A DNA stretch of 64,000 bases from Bryobacterales bacterium (lineage in GTDB: Bacteria > Acidobacteriota > Terriglobia > Bryobacterales > UBA6623), in contig JAJDTX010000027.1 of the NCBI GenBank assembly GCA_022826925.1, positions 1 through 64,000 on the forward strand, in the 5' to 3' direction. Both the position numbers and the translations under genes were made by a program. Shown here one piece after another: positions 44,801 to 54,018 of the stretch; position 1 is the stretch's first letter, and every line of letters starts with the position of its first letter. Below the pieces are notes generated by a model, which was not told where the DNA came from, made no database searches, and saw nothing but the letters and a program-made list of their open reading frames with translations.

Positions 44801-46309
44801 CTACCGGGCGCGGGCGAGACCAGTCACGAATAAGTCACGCCTGGCTCTCGCGTATGTGAACCTTCTCGGGTTCACTGCGGTGAGTCCGCTTGTGTCAACC
44901 GGAATGATCGTGCCGGCCACAGGCTCGTACGCCGCACGAAAGGCCACAGCGGCCTTCACCACTATGACTCGCAACTGCTGCGGCTGGATCCCCGCGCTGG
45001 TCAGCTGGCCCAAGCTGAAGGGCGGGTGGCGCTTGCTGTTGAGCAGCACGAAGCTCGCGTCTGGCTCGTTCGAATTCCCGATTTGGAGGACCGCGGTAGC
45101 GCCCTGATCGAGGTAGCGCATGCCACCGTGCCTAGCCGCCGTCTCGATGTACTTTCCGTCGTAGAGCAGCTTCACCCGTCCCCGTATCCGAACCGGATCA
45201 CCATGCAGGCTGTCGCTCTTGCCGCCGATCTCGGCATCGAACCGGCCTCCTACCCCTGTTCGAAACGCTTCGCTCACAGCTTCCGGATCGTAGATCGCCG
45301 CAGCAAACGCCGAGGCCCCCTGCTTAACTAGTTCGGCCAGCAGGACGGTTCCATCCCCAGCTGATCCGCCACCGATGTTGTCTCCGAGATCGACTAGTAC
45401 CGCCGGCAGTCGGTCCGCCCGCCGGGCTCGTTGCACGGCTTCGGCGGCTTCCGGAAGCTCGATGGACATCTGTTGCCGGTGGTCCCACATCAGATCGGCA
45501 AGCCGCCGCGCTTCCTGGCGTGCGAGCCCCCGATCTCCATCCGTCACGACCACGATGCTCGGCCCCATTTGCGGGACGTCCGCATACTGATAGCCCACCG
45601 CGGCGCTCGCCGCCAGGATCCGGCTGTCCTCGCGTTCCAAGCGCTTCAGTTCCGCCACCAGCGGCAGCATCGGCGGCTTGTTGGTGTCGTGGAACAGGAT
45701 GTTGTACAGCATTGGCGGCTTCTCGATCGCCTGCGCCGGCCGAAGACCGTCCCGCACGATGCGTCCCATAATCCGAGCGGCCTGCCTTCCCCGCTCGCGC
45801 TGGTCCACGTGCGGCACTTCCTTGTAAATCACCAGAGCGGAACACAGCTCCACTTCCTCGACCGCGACATTCGCGTGGGCGTCGTGGGTAACAACGATCG
45901 GCAGGTCCGCTCCCAACTCGCGCCGGAGCCTGCGCAGGATCTCGGCGTCGGCGTCGGGATGGCTCTGTGCCACCATCGCTCCGTGCAGCGCCAAGAGCAG
46001 GCCGTCGATCCGTCCCGCCCCTTGCACCCGTTCGATCAACTCGCCGGTCAGAGCTTCGAACGCCTCGTCTGCGACCGTTCCCGAGGGTGTCGCGTTCGCG
46101 ACAAGCGTGGGAACAAGTTCGAGCCCGTGCTCGCGGGCACCGGCAAGAAACCCGCCTACTTCATGAGCGGCGTCGCCGAACTCGGCTTCGACTTCATCGC
46201 CTCTGCAGGTCGCCCGGCCGTTGAATGCATCCAAGCCTGTCAGCCGGGGGCAGAAGGTGTTTGATTCGTGCAGAATCCCGCCGACAGCGATGCGAGGCGC
46301 GCTGCTCAT
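44801..46309 (-). CDS. M81-family metallopeptidase (MlrC/microcystinase C-like)
   Basis: A 502-residue protein with the M81/MlrC N-terminal domain (GGILHESNTFCP near residue 10, LLALHGAM, VVTHDAHANV, YKEVPHVD) supplying the metal ligands, and the MlrC C-terminal domain (VDLGDNIGGGSAGDGT, GGKSDSLHGDP). MlrC opens linearised microcystin peptides; homologues in many bacteria probably act on other peptides or amides. No signal peptide is evident. It starts 18 bases after the DUF1501 gene, making it the third gene of the PSD1-DUF1501-M81 operon. Confidence 0.87.
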   Translation of the reverse strand: MSSAPRIAVGGILHESNTFCPRLTGLDAFNGRATCRGDEVEAEFGDAAHEVGGFLAGAREHGLELVPTLVANATPSGTVADEAFEALTGELIERVQGAGRIDGLLLALHGAMVAQSHPDADAEILRRLRRELGADLPIVVTHDAHANVAVEEVELCSALVIYKEVPHVDQRERGRQAARIMGRIVRDGLRPAQAIEKPPMLYNILFHDTNKPPMLPLVAELKRLEREDSRILAASAAVGYQYADVPQMGPSIVVVTDGDRGLARQEARRLADLMWDHRQQMSIELPEAAEAVQRARRADRLPAVLVDLGDNIGGGSAGDGTVLLAELVKQGASAFAAAIYDPEAVSEAFRTGVGGRFDAEIGGKSDSLHGDPVRIRGRVKLLYDGKYIETAARHGGMRYLDQGATAVLQIGNSNEPDASFVLLNSKRHPPFSLGQLTSAGIQPQQLRVIVVKAAVAFRAAYEPVAGTIIPVDTSGLTAVNPRRFTYARARRDLFVTGLARAR

Positions 46310-46327
46310 CGGCGGTTCAGAGATGGC

Positions 46328-47695
46328 CTAGGCTAGCCACTCCTGAACGACGGTGCCGTGCACATCGGTCAGGCGGAAGTCCCTGCCGCTGTACCGATAG
46401 GTCAGCTTCGTGTGATCCAGGCCCAGCAGGTGCAGCGCCGTTGCGTGCAGGTCATGGGGCGTTACCGGGTTCACGGCGGCCTCGTAACCGAAGTCGTCGG
46501 TGGCCCCGTAGGCCTGCCCGCCGCGGATCCCGCCGCCAGCCAGCAGAATCGAGTAGCCGGGAGGATTGTGGTCCCTGCCCCGCCCGACCTTTTCCGTCCC
46601 GGAATTCTGGATCATCGGCGTCCGGCCGAACTCGCTGCCAACGATCACCAGCGTCTCGTCCAGCATTCCGCGCAGCTTCAGGTCCTCGATCAAGGACGCG
46701 ATCGGGCCATCGGAACGCTCCGCATGATCCTTCTGGGTCATGATGTCGTCGTGGCTGTCCCAAGGCTGCCCGTCCCCGTAATAGACCTGGACCACCCGCA
46801 CGCCCGCTTCGGCCAGGCGCAAGGCCATCAGGCACCCGCGGCCGAATTCCCCGTCGCCGTAGCGCTCGCGCACGTGTGCGGGCTCGCTGCCGAGATCGAA
46901 GATTCCCGGCGCTTCGGACTGCATCCGAAACGCGGTTTCCATGGCTTCGATGTTTGACTCCAGGCGCGGATCGAAGCCGACCCGCTGCACGAAGGACGAG
47001 TCGATCCGGTCGAGCAGGTCCAGCTGCCTGCGCTGCTCGTCACGCGTGTAGGTTGCATTGGCGATGTTCTGGATGACCTTGTCGGGCGTCTCGGCGTTGT
47101 TGCGGAGCAGGGCGCCCTGGAACTCGGTCGGCAGGAACGAGGACGACCAGTTCCGCGCGGCGCCGACCGGAGTGCCGGGGCACAGCACGACGAACCCGGG
47201 GAGGTTCCGGTTCTCCGAGCCTAGGCCATATGCGACCCAAGAGCCGAACGAGGGGCGAGAGCCCCCGCGCAGGGCATGCCCGGTGTTCATCATCAGCATC
47301 GAGGGCAGGTGGTTGACGCTCTCCGACCACATCGACCGCACCACGAGGATGTCGTCGATGCGCGAGCCGACCCGCGGGAAGATGTCACTGACCTCGAGGC
47401 CGCTCTCGCCGTACGGCCGGAACTCGAACGGCGACTTCATGAGCCCGCCGGAGGCCCTGTCCGTCTTGATCTTCGGCCCGGGCATCGGCTGTCCGTCAAA
47501 CTTGGCAAGTGCCGGCTTCGGATCGAACGTGTCGACGTGCGACAGCCCGCCGTTGAGATACAGGAAAATGACGCGTTTTGCCCGCGGGGCGAAATGCGGA
47601 GCGCTCCCGCTCGCCGACATCAGCCCGTCCGCCAGGCCTACCGTTCCGAAACCGGCGCCGAGGATTCGAAGCGTGTCTCTGCGAGAAAGCAGCAT
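46328..47695 (-). CDS. DUF1501 protein, Tat-exported
   Basis: A 455-residue protein from ATG 47695 (MLLSRRDTLRILGAG, a twin-arginine signal). It carries the DUF1501 motifs AKRVIFLYLNGGLSHVDTFDPKP, GSRIDDILVVRSMW, PVGAARNWSSSFLP and a C-terminal DHTKLTYRYSGRDFRLTDVHG. It starts 5 bases after the PSD1-type gene and is followed by the M81 peptidase. An in-frame extension to 47758 overlaps the upstream gene and is rejected. Confidence 0.86.
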   Translation of the reverse strand: MLLSRRDTLRILGAGFGTVGLADGLMSASGSAPHFAPRAKRVIFLYLNGGLSHVDTFDPKPALAKFDGQPMPGPKIKTDRASGGLMKSPFEFRPYGESGLEVSDIFPRVGSRIDDILVVRSMWSESVNHLPSMLMMNTGHALRGGSRPSFGSWVAYGLGSENRNLPGFVVLCPGTPVGAARNWSSSFLPTEFQGALLRNNAETPDKVIQNIANATYTRDEQRRQLDLLDRIDSSFVQRVGFDPRLESNIEAMETAFRMQSEAPGIFDLGSEPAHVRERYGDGEFGRGCLMALRLAEAGVRVVQVYYGDGQPWDSHDDIMTQKDHAERSDGPIASLIEDLKLRGMLDETLVIVGSEFGRTPMIQNSGTEKVGRGRDHNPPGYSILLAGGGIRGGQAYGATDDFGYEAAVNPVTPHDLHATALHLLGLDHTKLTYRYSGRDFRLTDVHGTVVQEWLA

Positions 47696-47700
47696 GGGTC

Positions 47701-50349
47701 TCACCTCACCGTCAGGAATTCGCTGGACGCGAGCAGGACCTGGCAGTACCGCTCCCAAGTGTCCGTTTCCAGGTACTCGCTCCCTGCGGCGATCTCGGTA
47801 CTATCCGGCTGGCGGCTGAACAGCAGTTGATACGCCCGCCGGATGCGGGCGTCGGGGCCGCTTCCGGCATCCGCGACCAGACGCTTGGCGAGAGCGCTCG
47901 ACTGCTGGATGAAGAACGGATTGTTCAAGTAGTAGAGGCGTTGCAGAGGACCCACCGTCACGTCCCGTTCCGGCGAGTGGGCCTTCGAGTCCGGGAAATC
48001 GAAGAGCGCAAGGCTCGGGTCGGGATTCGTCCGATCCACCTTGCCGTACAGAGTGCGCCGCACATTCTGTTCCGCCAGATCCTCCGATGGCCCGCCGCGG
48101 GAGAGGTCGATGCGACCGGACACGGCCAAAAGCGCGTCGCGCAACGTCTCGGCATCCAGTCGTCGCACAGGATTGAAACGCCAAAGCAGCCTGTTGTCCG
48201 GATCCGCCTCGAAGTTGGCGGCCAGAACCCTAGAGCTCCGGCGATAGGCGTCCGACATCAGGATCGTCTTGTCGAGTTGCTTGATCGACCACCCCGAGTC
48301 GACAAACTCCGACGCCAGCCAGTCCAGCAGTTCCGGATGCGTCGGGCGCTCCCCGAGCTGGCCGAAGTTGCTGGGCGTCGTCACGATGCCCCTGCCAAAG
48401 CGCCACTGCCACAGGCGGTTGACGAAGACGCGGGCCGTGAGCGGGTTTTCGGGCGACACGATGGCGCGGGCCAGTTCGAGCCTTCCGCTGCCCCGCTGGA
48501 ACAGGTCGGGAGGGTCTCCGCTCAGGACAGAGAGAAAACGCCGCGGCACGGCCGGGCCGAGGTTCTTTCTGTCGCCGCGGATTGCGAGCCGGGCGTCCTT
48601 CGGATTCTTCGCGTCGCGGTAGGCGTGGAGAAACGGGTAGGGTGCCGGGACCGCTTGCTTGAGCCGCGCAAGCTCGGCTTTCTGGGCCTTGAGATGGTCT
48701 AGCCACACCCCGCCCAGGAATCGCTCGATCTGATCCGGGCCGTAGTGATAGACGCCCCCCACGAAGGGCAATCCCCGCTTCTTCGCGGGTGGAGCGGTCA
48801 TGTCCCGCCAAAGGTAGTAGCGCACCGGCTCGATGAATTCGAGGTTCGTGTTGAGCAGCGTACGCTGCGTCCGGGCGCCATCGGCCCCTCCGAGCTTGAC
48901 GTAGTTCCTGTCGTCCACGGCTTGCTTCTCGAGGTGGATCGAGAGCAGCTGCTGCTGGAAGTCCGACGCTGCCTTCCGGGCCTCGTCCGGCGAGGCTCCC
49001 CGGTCCATCAGTGCGTACCAATCGTCCAGGTAAGGATGCTCATGCGGACGGGCCTTCAAGTACGCCAGCCAGCGATCGAGGGTCTCTCGGTCGAGCCCGG
49101 CTTCAGCGGCTACCTGCTGGGGGTTCCCCCCTCGATAGGCCACCCTGTAACTGGCGACCAGGAAGTCGGCCGTGCGCTTCATCAAGACATCGATCAGCTG
49201 GTCGCGTTCCTTTTCCAAGAACAGGTCGATGGCGAGCTTCTGCTCCTTGACTCTCTTGTTCGCGGCATCGTAGGCTTCCACCTCTTCCGCTGGCGCCAGG
49301 GGGTAGCGATGATCCTGTGTGCTGCTGAACACGCCCTGCATCGCGTAGAAATCGGTCTGGGGGATCGGATCGAACTTGTGATCGTGGCATTGCGCGCAGG
49401 CGATCGTGAGGCCCAGGAACGTCCTTCCCGTCACATCGACGCGGTCGTCGTCGCGGTCCCTCAAGGCATGGAATCCCAGTGCCGCGAGATCTTCGCCCCG
49501 TTCGGCCTCCGGCAGAAGGTCGGCAGCGAGTTGCAATACGACAAACCGGTCGTACGGAAGATCACGGTTGAACGCGTTGATCACCCAGTCCCGGTACCGC
49601 CAAGCGTTCGGCAGAGGCGTATCCGCGTAAGCAGCCGACTGCCCGTCCGCATAGCGGGCCAGATCGAGCCAGTGCCTCGCCAAGCGCTCCCCGTAGTGGG
49701 GTGAACCGAGCAAGCGGTCAACCAGCCGTTCGTAGGCGCCGGCCGAGTTGTCCGCCAGAAACGCAGCTGTTTCCTCGGGCGTCGGCGGAAGGCCGTGCAA
49801 GTCGAAGCTCAGACGTCGGATCAAGGTCGCCTTGTCGGCAGCCGGGGCCGGCTCCAGTCCGGCTTTGAGAAGACCCTCGCCGACGAACCCGTCGATCGCC
49901 TTGGCACGGTCGCCCCCTGGCACCTCTGGCCTTGCGGCCGCCTTGTATGCCCAGAAGTCTCGCGCCTCGGGCGAGAGTTGGGATGCGGCGACGACAGAAC
50001 CGCCCGTCGCGGGCCACTCCGCCCCGCCCGCGATCCACTCTTCCAGCACGGCGATTTCCGGCTCTGACAGCACCTCCGTCGGTGGCATCTTGAGCTCGTC
50101 GTGCGTGCGACGCACGGCGGCGAGGAGGAGACTCGAAGACGGTTCCCCGGGAACCACCGCCGGCCCACGGGTGCCTCCCTGCAGGACCCGCTCCAAGGAA
50201 TCGAGGCGCAAGCCGCCCATCTCTGAATCCGAGTGACAGGAGTGGCACTTCGCCGCGAGGAGCGGACGCACCTTGGACTCGAAGAAATCAGAGCTGCCCG
50301 CGGACAGAGGACTGACCGCCAAGAGCAGCGCTGCGGCGGTACGCTTCAT
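47701..50349 (-). CDS. PSCyt1-DUF1549-DUF1553 (PSD1) cytochrome-like protein, exported
   Basis: An 882-residue protein from ATG 50349 with a signal peptide (MKRTAAALLLAVSPLSAGS). The N-terminal cytochrome-type domain has CHSCHS near residue 36 with MPPTEVLSEPEIAVLEEWI after it. DUF1549 contains a second haem-like CAQCHDHKFDP near residue 320, and the C-terminal DUF1553 has NPLTARVFVNRLWQWRFGRGIV and LQRLYYLNNPFFIQQSS. Same architecture as the protein at 28694-31327. First gene of an operon with DUF1501 and M81. Confidence 0.86.
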   Translation of the reverse strand: MKRTAAALLLAVSPLSAGSSDFFESKVRPLLAAKCHSCHSDSEMGGLRLDSLERVLQGGTRGPAVVPGEPSSSLLLAAVRRTHDELKMPPTEVLSEPEIAVLEEWIAGGAEWPATGGSVVAASQLSPEARDFWAYKAAARPEVPGGDRAKAIDGFVGEGLLKAGLEPAPAADKATLIRRLSFDLHGLPPTPEETAAFLADNSAGAYERLVDRLLGSPHYGERLARHWLDLARYADGQSAAYADTPLPNAWRYRDWVINAFNRDLPYDRFVVLQLAADLLPEAERGEDLAALGFHALRDRDDDRVDVTGRTFLGLTIACAQCHDHKFDPIPQTDFYAMQGVFSSTQDHRYPLAPAEEVEAYDAANKRVKEQKLAIDLFLEKERDQLIDVLMKRTADFLVASYRVAYRGGNPQQVAAEAGLDRETLDRWLAYLKARPHEHPYLDDWYALMDRGASPDEARKAASDFQQQLLSIHLEKQAVDDRNYVKLGGADGARTQRTLLNTNLEFIEPVRYYLWRDMTAPPAKKRGLPFVGGVYHYGPDQIERFLGGVWLDHLKAQKAELARLKQAVPAPYPFLHAYRDAKNPKDARLAIRGDRKNLGPAVPRRFLSVLSGDPPDLFQRGSGRLELARAIVSPENPLTARVFVNRLWQWRFGRGIVTTPSNFGQLGERPTHPELLDWLASEFVDSGWSIKQLDKTILMSDAYRRSSRVLAANFEADPDNRLLWRFNPVRRLDAETLRDALLAVSGRIDLSRGGPSEDLAEQNVRRTLYGKVDRTNPDPSLALFDFPDSKAHSPERDVTVGPLQRLYYLNNPFFIQQSSALAKRLVADAGSGPDARIRRAYQLLFSRQPDSTEIAAGSEYLETDTWERYCQVLLASSEFLTVR

Positions 50350-50557
50350 GCAGGAGACCAAATAGCGCGTAGGCCGCGCTTAGACATAGGCTATATCAAT
50401 CTTGTAGCCCCAGTGGCGCCGAATCCAGCGGGGAGCGCACACGCCCAAGAGGCATTGCGGCACCGCTGATGCACCGGTAGCTCAAGAAATGCCACCGCGG
50501 ACCCTATGGTAGCCACAGCACACTGCTGAGACTGAGAGCGGAAGTTCGATTAGCGAA

Positions 50558-50586
50558 TTGACTTATTTAAGTCGCACTGCTATTCT
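50558..50586 (+). promoter_or_regulatory. Sigma-70 promoter with overlapping inverted repeat (RHH-VapC operon)
   Basis: TTGACT (50558-50563), 17 bases, then TATTCT (50581-50586). The inverted repeat GACTTA-TT-TAAGTC (50560-50573) overlaps the -35 box and fits an operator for the ribbon-helix-helix antitoxin. The predicted start of transcription (about 50593) is only a base or two before the ATG at 50595, so the message may be leaderless. Confidence 0.6.
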
Positions 50587-50594
50587 AGCTTTCG

Positions 50595-50840
50595 ATGGAT
50601 AACTTGCGCACGAGCGTGGACATCCCGCGCGATTTGCACCGGAGGCTGCACGAGGCTGCGAGGTCGCGCGGCTGCTCGGCCCGCCAGCTGATTCTCGAGA
50701 GCATCGAAAGAATAGTCTTGGAGGCGTCTCCGCAGAAACCCAGGCGTCGGCTTTCGCTTGAAAAAGCACCGGTGTCATCCCGCGGTCACGTATTCGACCT
50801 GTCGTCGGAACAGATCCATGACCTCATTGAGTTTCCCTGA
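50595..50840 (+). CDS. vapB: Ribbon-helix-helix antitoxin (VapB/CopG-like)
   Basis: An 81-residue protein with an N-terminal ribbon-helix-helix DNA-binding domain (RTSVDIPRDLHRRLHEAARSRG, SARQLILESIE) and a C-terminal toxin-binding tail (VFDLSSEQIHDLIEFP). It overlaps the downstream PIN toxin by 23 bases. Autoregulation through the inverted repeat in its promoter is likely. Confidence 0.83.
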   Translation: MDNLRTSVDIPRDLHRRLHEAARSRGCSARQLILESIERIVLEASPQKPRRRLSLEKAPVSSRGHVFDLSSEQIHDLIEFP

Positions 50841-51249
50841 TATCAACGTCTGGCTGGCATTGCTCATTGAGGACCACGTCCACAGGCCAGCAGCTCTCGC
50901 ATGGTGGCGTGCAGACCGCTCTCATCAGGTAGCATTCTCGCGCCTTACCCAAGTTGGCGTGCTGCGCTTGCTGACTACATCCGCCGCGATGAACGGTCAG
51001 CCACTATCCATGGCGGAGGCCTGGTCCGCCCACGACTCTCTGTACTTGGATGACCGTGTGGTTTTCCTAGCTGAGCCACCGATGCTGGAGCGAGCGTTTC
51101 GCAACGCGGCTTCCAGCGATCAAGCCTCCCCAAAGCTCTGGGCGGATGCCTACCTCACGGCATTCGCCGAAGTGTCAGGGGCGCAGGTGGTGACCTTCGA
51201 CCGGGCTTTCGCGCGTCGGTGTCAGGGGAGTCACTTGCTACATCCCTAG
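50818..51249 (+). CDS. vapC: VapC-type PIN-domain toxin, intact
   Basis: A 143-residue PIN protein from ATG 50818. It has the first catalytic aspartate in FPDINVWLALL, the conserved acidic/aromatic positions around AWWRAD and LWADAYLTAFAE, and the last aspartate in VVTFDRAF. VapC toxins are ribonucleases that cut tRNA or rRNA. It overlaps the antitoxin gene, the usual arrangement. This is the only toxin among the small TA loci of this window that looks complete. Confidence 0.85.
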   Translation: MTSLSFPDINVWLALLIEDHVHRPAALAWWRADRSHQVAFSRLTQVGVLRLLTTSAAMNGQPLSMAEAWSAHDSLYLDDRVVFLAEPPMLERAFRNAASSDQASPKLWADAYLTAFAEVSGAQVVTFDRAFARRCQGSHLLHP

Positions 51250-51415
51250 CGCGACCGCGTCCAGACTCTGCCGCCTAGGGTCACGCCTGAACGGTCGCTG
51301 CGCGTAACTGCTCAGGCCTTCACACCAACCGAGGCCTGAGTAGCTACGATCACAGATCTGCTTCCGCAATCTTGAGCCCGGCCGGCGGACCCAACCGGAA
51401 ATCTGAGCCTCCATC

Positions 51416-52285
51416 ATGATGAAATCTTCCGGCCGTGCTCCATGGCGTGCCGCCGTGGTCCTGGCAACTGCGAGCCTGGCTGCGGCGCCGTGCCGTTCGC
51501 AGGAGCCCCCGCCAGCCGCAAACACCCCCGCGCGCCTGCTGTCGGCCTTCTACGGACTGGACAACGGCCTTGGGGCCGGGATCAATCGCATCTGCCCGGG
51601 CGCGTCCGGGCAGGACGGCATGCCGGTCGTGCTGTCCCATACGATTGACCCGGAGACCCTCCAGCGCGAGGACTTCCGCGTTTTCACGCGGTCCGGAACC
51701 GAACGCACGCCCCTCTGCGTGACGCTCGCGCCAGCCCGCGACCCCGGCGAGCTCAGAACCGTGCTCCTTATCGGCGAGTTCGGCGACGCCGCCAACGACC
51801 CGCCGGTAAAGGTGCTCGTCGTTGATGACCTGCTCTCGGACGGCAGGACGGGCCGTCCGGTGAGTTTTCGCGGCATGGAGACGCATGTCATTCCGCTCGA
51901 GGCCGGGCCCACCCTCGTGCTGGCGGAGGTCGTCCCCGAGGACGAATGGTCCGTGTCGGGCCGCGGGTCCGCCTGTCCGGCAGGCGCCCGACAGGTGGTC
52001 CGGGTGACCTGGGCCGGCGGCGTCCGGCTGCCGAACGGCGACGACCCTGGCGACGCCGAGCGGGCGCTCTATCGCGTGACCGTGGAGCGTCCGGACGGCA
52101 CGCGCGACGAGACCGCCCCGGCGGCGCTCGCGGAACTCGGCGACAACGACAACAACCACCTTCTGTGCCTCGGCACGGCCGACCCGGCCGTCTCCGTCGC
52201 CTTCCCGTCGGGCCATCTTGTCGACCCCAATCGGGATCTGAATCCTGACACGCAAGTCGCGGTGACAACCGTCGCCCGGCCGTAG
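51416..52285 (+). CDS. Secreted hypothetical protein
   Basis: A 289-residue protein with a signal peptide (AAVVLATASLAAAPCRS; a cysteine at the end could be lipidated but the lipobox is poor). The mature part is predicted beta-rich, with PVVLSHTIDPETLQREDFRV, VLLIGEFGDAANDPPVKVLVV and two cysteine-containing segments (INRICPG, RGSACPAG). I do not recognise the family. It stands alone between the TA locus and the MFS gene, on the plus strand. Confidence 0.65.
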   Translation: MMKSSGRAPWRAAVVLATASLAAAPCRSQEPPPAANTPARLLSAFYGLDNGLGAGINRICPGASGQDGMPVVLSHTIDPETLQREDFRVFTRSGTERTPLCVTLAPARDPGELRTVLLIGEFGDAANDPPVKVLVVDDLLSDGRTGRPVSFRGMETHVIPLEAGPTLVLAEVVPEDEWSVSGRGSACPAGARQVVRVTWAGGVRLPNGDDPGDAERALYRVTVERPDGTRDETAPAALAELGDNDNNHLLCLGTADPAVSVAFPSGHLVDPNRDLNPDTQVAVTTVARP

Positions 52286-52602
52286 CCGCACGAGCCACCA
52301 GCCGTCACCCGGGATCGCCGCAGGCAGTAGCGTGGCGAGCCCAGCGCGGATCGGGCCGGTTTGCTGCGAATCCACAAGCGCCCGCCTTTCGCGGGACCCC
52401 GCCCACTGGAAGAGTCACGCTACCGAGAAACCCGACCTTCGGTTTACTCGGGGCGACTTTTCGTCACGACTCTCGCGAGATTTTGAACACGCCGCCCCGG
52501 GCCAGTTCGCCGCTCGCCCGGCCTACCGCCTCTTGTGCCTGAAAAATTCCACGGCTTTCTAACGCCTTGGAAAATGCAGGCGTTGGCTCATACTTGCCGT
52601 CC
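52286..52602. other. Convergent intergenic region, no gene seen
   Basis: No coding potential or repeat was recognised between the convergent secreted protein and MFS genes. Confidence 0.4.
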
Positions 52603-54006
52603 CTATTCCGGCAGGTCAGTATCCTTCGTCTCGGGTCCGGCTGCAATGACCGCCGCGCCCGCAAGGAACAGCAAGCTCAGCAGCGACGCGGAGCCGCGCA
52701 GTGTCATGCCGCCATCCCGCTGAAGCCAGCCTGAAACGAACAGCACGGGCGCTGCGAGGATTCGAGCGACGTTGAAGCACAGACCAGCCCCAGTGCTTCG
52801 TACGCGCGTCGGAAACAGTTCCGGGAAATACACCGCATACCCAGCGTGCATTCCGAGCGTGAAGAAGCCGAATATCGGAAGCGAAACCAGCAGGGCGGTC
52901 GGAGTCGAGATCCACTGGAACAAGGCCAGTGCGGCCGCTAGGCCAGCCAAGTGATACAGCGCGAACGCCTTCCGGCGGCCGACCCATTCTGCAAACGCAC
53001 CGAACGAGAGCAGACCGGCAGCGCCGCCGGTCGAAGCCAGCAGCATTCCCAGCATTTCCCAGCGCTTGAGGCGAGCGAAACGATCATCGGCCGAGGCTGC
53101 GCTCGTGCCGTCGGAGAGTGCCGCTGCGTCGATGCGCGTCTCGGCCTCGGCCCTGAGCAGGTCCTTCCCGTAGATATGGACCCCCCAGAACGTTGACAGC
53201 CCGATGGCGGCGAGGGAGATTCCGACGAGGGTCCTCCTGCGCAGGTCCGAGCGGAACAATTCCAGCGCTCTGCCGGCCCGATTCCTACTGGCCAGCCGCG
53301 ACTTGCTCCAAGCTTCTGTCTCTCCCCGCAGCTTCCATCGGATGACCAAGATCAGGAGGGCCGGAAGTGCCCCGGCGGCAAAACCGACCCGCCAACTCGC
53401 GACCGATCCCAAGCCCAAGTAGGACATCTCGAATTCCCGGCCGGCAACGATGAACGCCCCGACCGCTACGGCAAGCCAAGTTCCGAAGACGCTGGAGGCG
53501 TGGAAGATCGCCAGCGACCATGCACGGGCTCTCTTCGGGAACACTTCCGCAACCAGCGACGCGGCCACAGCCCACTCCCCGCCGACACCCATGGCAACCA
53601 GAAAACGGAAGCCGACCAAATGCCACCATTCGGTGGAGAAAGCGGAGACGAACGTGAACGCCGAATACGTGGCAATCGTCAGGATCAAGGCCTTTACCCG
53701 ACCGACCCGATCGCCAAGGATCCCGAACGCAACGCCGCCGGCCGCCCCGCCCAGCAGGAATGCGCCAAAGGCGATGTTGTTGAAGTACGCGAGCCGGCCG
53801 GCTCGCTCGGCAGCGTCAAGGCGATCCATCCCCGGGAGCAGGTCCGGCATGGCCTCATTCATGCTGGAGACGTAGACTTGCCCCTCGAACGTGTCGAATA
53901 TCCATCCGAGAGAGGCGATCACCAGCACTGTCCACTGGTGCTTAGTGATGCCGTGGTACCAGGGCCCGCTGCTGTCCGTTTCGAGCGCCATCCGCCCCGC
54001 CACCAT
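52603..54006 (-). CDS. Major facilitator superfamily sugar/acid:H+ symporter
   Basis: A 467-residue protein from ATG 54006 (alternatives: TTG 54027, ATG 53991) with about 12 predicted membrane segments. Its first segment WTVLVIASLGWIFDTFEGQ and the loop GDRVGRVKALILT are the MFS signature; WVGRRKAFALYH repeats it in the second half. It resembles metabolite:H+ symporters that include sialic-acid and aromatic-acid carriers. It is divergent from a NagB-like deaminase with only 12 bases between start codons, so import and catabolism of an amino sugar is a reasonable inference. Confidence 0.8.
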   Translation of the reverse strand: MVAGRMALETDSSGPWYHGITKHQWTVLVIASLGWIFDTFEGQVYVSSMNEAMPDLLPGMDRLDAAERAGRLAYFNNIAFGAFLLGGAAGGVAFGILGDRVGRVKALILTIATYSAFTFVSAFSTEWWHLVGFRFLVAMGVGGEWAVAASLVAEVFPKRARAWSLAIFHASSVFGTWLAVAVGAFIVAGREFEMSYLGLGSVASWRVGFAAGALPALLILVIRWKLRGETEAWSKSRLASRNRAGRALELFRSDLRRRTLVGISLAAIGLSTFWGVHIYGKDLLRAEAETRIDAAALSDGTSAASADDRFARLKRWEMLGMLLASTGGAAGLLSFGAFAEWVGRRKAFALYHLAGLAAALALFQWISTPTALLVSLPIFGFFTLGMHAGYAVYFPELFPTRVRSTGAGLCFNVARILAAPVLFVSGWLQRDGGMTLRGSASLLSLLFLAGAAVIAAGPETKDTDLPE

Positions 54007-54018
54007 ACTGTACTCGCG

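Noticed and set aside
47578-48702. 374-codon plus-strand frame opposite PSD1
   Set aside because: Antisense shadow; no signal, domain or ribosome-binding site.
53500-54018. N-terminal extension of the NagB-like frame
   Set aside because: It overlaps the divergent MFS gene and lacks family similarity; ATG 54019 gives the normal NagB length.
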